Shown here: piece after piece, positions 7,417 to 8,545 of the stretch
How the letters are laid out: the number at the start of each line of letters is the position of its first letter
Position numbering within the stretch: the first letter of the stretch is position 1
Source: DASWHX01 sp036397995
Lineage (GTDB): Bacteria > Bacteroidota > Bacteroidia > Cytophagales > Cyclobacteriaceae
DNA: 8,545 bases
Direction of reading: 5' to 3'
NCBI GenBank assembly: GCA_036397995.1
Contig: DASWHX010000184.1
Coordinates: forward strand, 1-8,545
Notes under the pieces: model-generated
The model's database searches: none
The model's input: the letters and a program-made list of their open reading frames with translations, nothing else
Told to the model about the DNA's origin: nothing
Made by a program: the position numbers and the translations under genes

Positions 7417-8545
7417 TTACTTCTTCTTAAGTTCCGTTTTCGGCTCAGGCATGGTGAGTAAGACTCCCATAAGATCTATTCCATACCATAAGTTACCAAT
7501 CCGGATATTTTCGTTTTCGGCATGTTGATTATTGTCATGGTTAGCAATACTGATGCTGATGCCAGGCATCTTGATACCATCCAGCACAGCAACTTTCGCA
7601 TTGTTTGAGCCGCCGCTACTGGGAATTAATACGAGGTTATCGCCGGTGAAAGATTTTATTGATTCAATCACAGGCAAGACTGCCGGGTGATTCATGGAGA
7701 TTTTTGATGCTGGACCGCCGTCCTTTTCTCTTTCCACCTTAATTATCCTGGGATAATTCATTCGGGTCTCCATATCCGGCTCATCGTATACAATGTGCCA
7801 GCCTTGTTTCTTAATATGCGCTTCCACCAGGTTCATCATTTGCTCCGGATCATTTCCTTTTACCAACCGCATACCCAGGGTTGCCACCGCTATGTTAGGG
7901 ATAACATTTCTGGCCAAGGCACCAACATTGCCACTGCTTAAACCCCGGATGGTTAGGGAAGGCAATAGCAGGCGTTTATAAATTGTTTCACCATCTCCTT
8001 CCGGTTGAGCTATTCCCAGGTCTGTACGAATTTGTTCATCAATTTTCGGAATCTTATTTATTTGCTCCCGTTCAAAATCCGAAATAGGTTCAACCGTATC
8101 ATAATATCCCTCAATCAAAACTTTCCCTTTTTCATCTTTCATGGTTGCTAACAGAGCTGCCAGCATTTGTCCGGGAACCGGTGCATAGTTTCCGTAATGA
8201 CCACTATGGAGGGGGCGTGTTGCTCCGTATACTGTTAGTTCCATTCCAGTAATTCCCCTTGACCCAAAATTCAGAACAGGCTGGCCGGTTAGAAATACCG
8301 GACCATCAACCATCAGCCAGACATCAATATCTTCAAACAATGAATTGAAATTGGTAAGGTAATCCATTACATGGGGGGAACCCATTTCTTCTTCCCCATC
8401 AAATAAAAGTTTGATATTTGAAGTGAAAGCTATTTCAGAATTTTGGAGCGCATCTATTGCTGCCAATAATGCAATTATGGGAGCTTTATCATCACTGGTC
8501 GACCGGCCGTATAGTCTCCAGTTCTCGTTTATCTTGTCTCCGGCT
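7417..8545 (-). CDS. M20-family metallopeptidase (dipeptidase), C-terminal part
   Basis: About 375 residues of a zinc-dependent M20 exopeptidase are visible. The gene's 5' end lies beyond the window, and the first zinc-ligand motif (H-x-D) is expected in the roughly 100 missing residues. Counting from the window edge, the fragment shows GRSTSDDK (13-20) with the bridging Asp, FDGEEEMGS (48-56) with general base E52 and zinc ligand E53, MVDGP with D80, LHSGHYGNYAPVPG (112-125) marking the dimerisation or lid domain with H113, and the final NQHAENENIRI with ligand H341. This pattern fits the CNDP2/dipeptidase-like branch that hydrolyses short peptides. The reading frame is open to the window edge, so the TTG at 8464-8466 is an internal Leu codon, not a start. 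I see no signal peptide because the N-terminus is absent. The stop lies one base from the stop of the transporter gene. Confidence 0.94.
   Translation of the reverse strand, partial: AGDKINENWRLYGRSTSDDKAPIIALLAAIDALQNSEIAFTSNIKLLFDGEEEMGSPHVMDYLTNFNSLFEDIDVWLMVDGPVFLTGQPVLNFGSRGITGMELTVYGATRPLHSGHYGNYAPVPGQMLAALLATMKDEKGKVLIEGYYDTVEPISDFEREQINKIPKIDEQIRTDLGIAQPEGDGETIYKRLLLPSLTIRGLSSGNVGALARNVIPNIAVATLGMRLVKGNDPEQMMNLVEAHIKKQGWHIVYDEPDMETRMNYPRIIKVEREKDGGPASKISMNHPAVLPVIESIKSFTGDNLVLIPSSGGSNNAKVAVLDGIKMPGISISIANHDNNQHAENENIRIGNLWYGIDLMGVLLTMPEPKTELKKK

Noticed and set aside
8464..8466. TTG as a start codon for the M20 peptidase
   Set aside because: The frame stays open upstream to the window edge and encodes the conserved GRSTSDDK metal-site motif, so this is an internal Leu codon of a gene truncated by the window.

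Overview
The window looks like ordinary chromosome from a member of the Bacteroidota, most likely Cytophagales-like. This is inferred from the protein sequences, moderate-to-low GC, AT-rich gaps, the near absence of Shine-Dalgarno sequences and a -7-type promoter match (TAnnTTTG). I see no insertion sequence, phage gene, CRISPR array, tRNA or rRNA.

Layout. Positions 1-220 hold no gene I can support. A 480-residue helical, TPR-like protein of unknown function (221-1663, +) runs tail to tail into a stand-alone receiver-domain response regulator (1664-2080, -) with no base between the two stop codons. Next come two minus-strand genes: an ALDH7-type (alpha-aminoadipic semialdehyde) dehydrogenase (2203-3735) and, upstream of it, an envelope HtrA/Deg serine protease with PDZ domains (3819-5270). 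The 83-base gap between them carries a perfect 9-bp inverted repeat that touches the dehydrogenase start codon and overlaps a good -7 promoter match, so it is a candidate operator. A 226-base gap follows, containing a strong intrinsic terminator for the small heat-shock protein hsp20 (5497-5940, -). Divergent from hsp20 is an Nramp-superfamily membrane transporter (6132-7415, +). It meets the 3' end of an M20 metallopeptidase (7417 to beyond 8545, -) with a single base between the stops.

How the genes relate. HtrA and Hsp20 both handle damaged protein, in the envelope and cytoplasm respectively, but each appears to have its own transcription unit. The dehydrogenase suggests lysine or aldehyde catabolism, and the peptidase final steps of peptide breakdown. 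I see no single pathway uniting the window and no convincing new multi-gene system. The points most worth a second look are the transporter, whose canonical metal-binding DPGN motif is replaced by GVSH; the candidate operator at the dehydrogenase start; the unrecognised 480-residue protein; and the two convergent pairs that leave no room for terminators.
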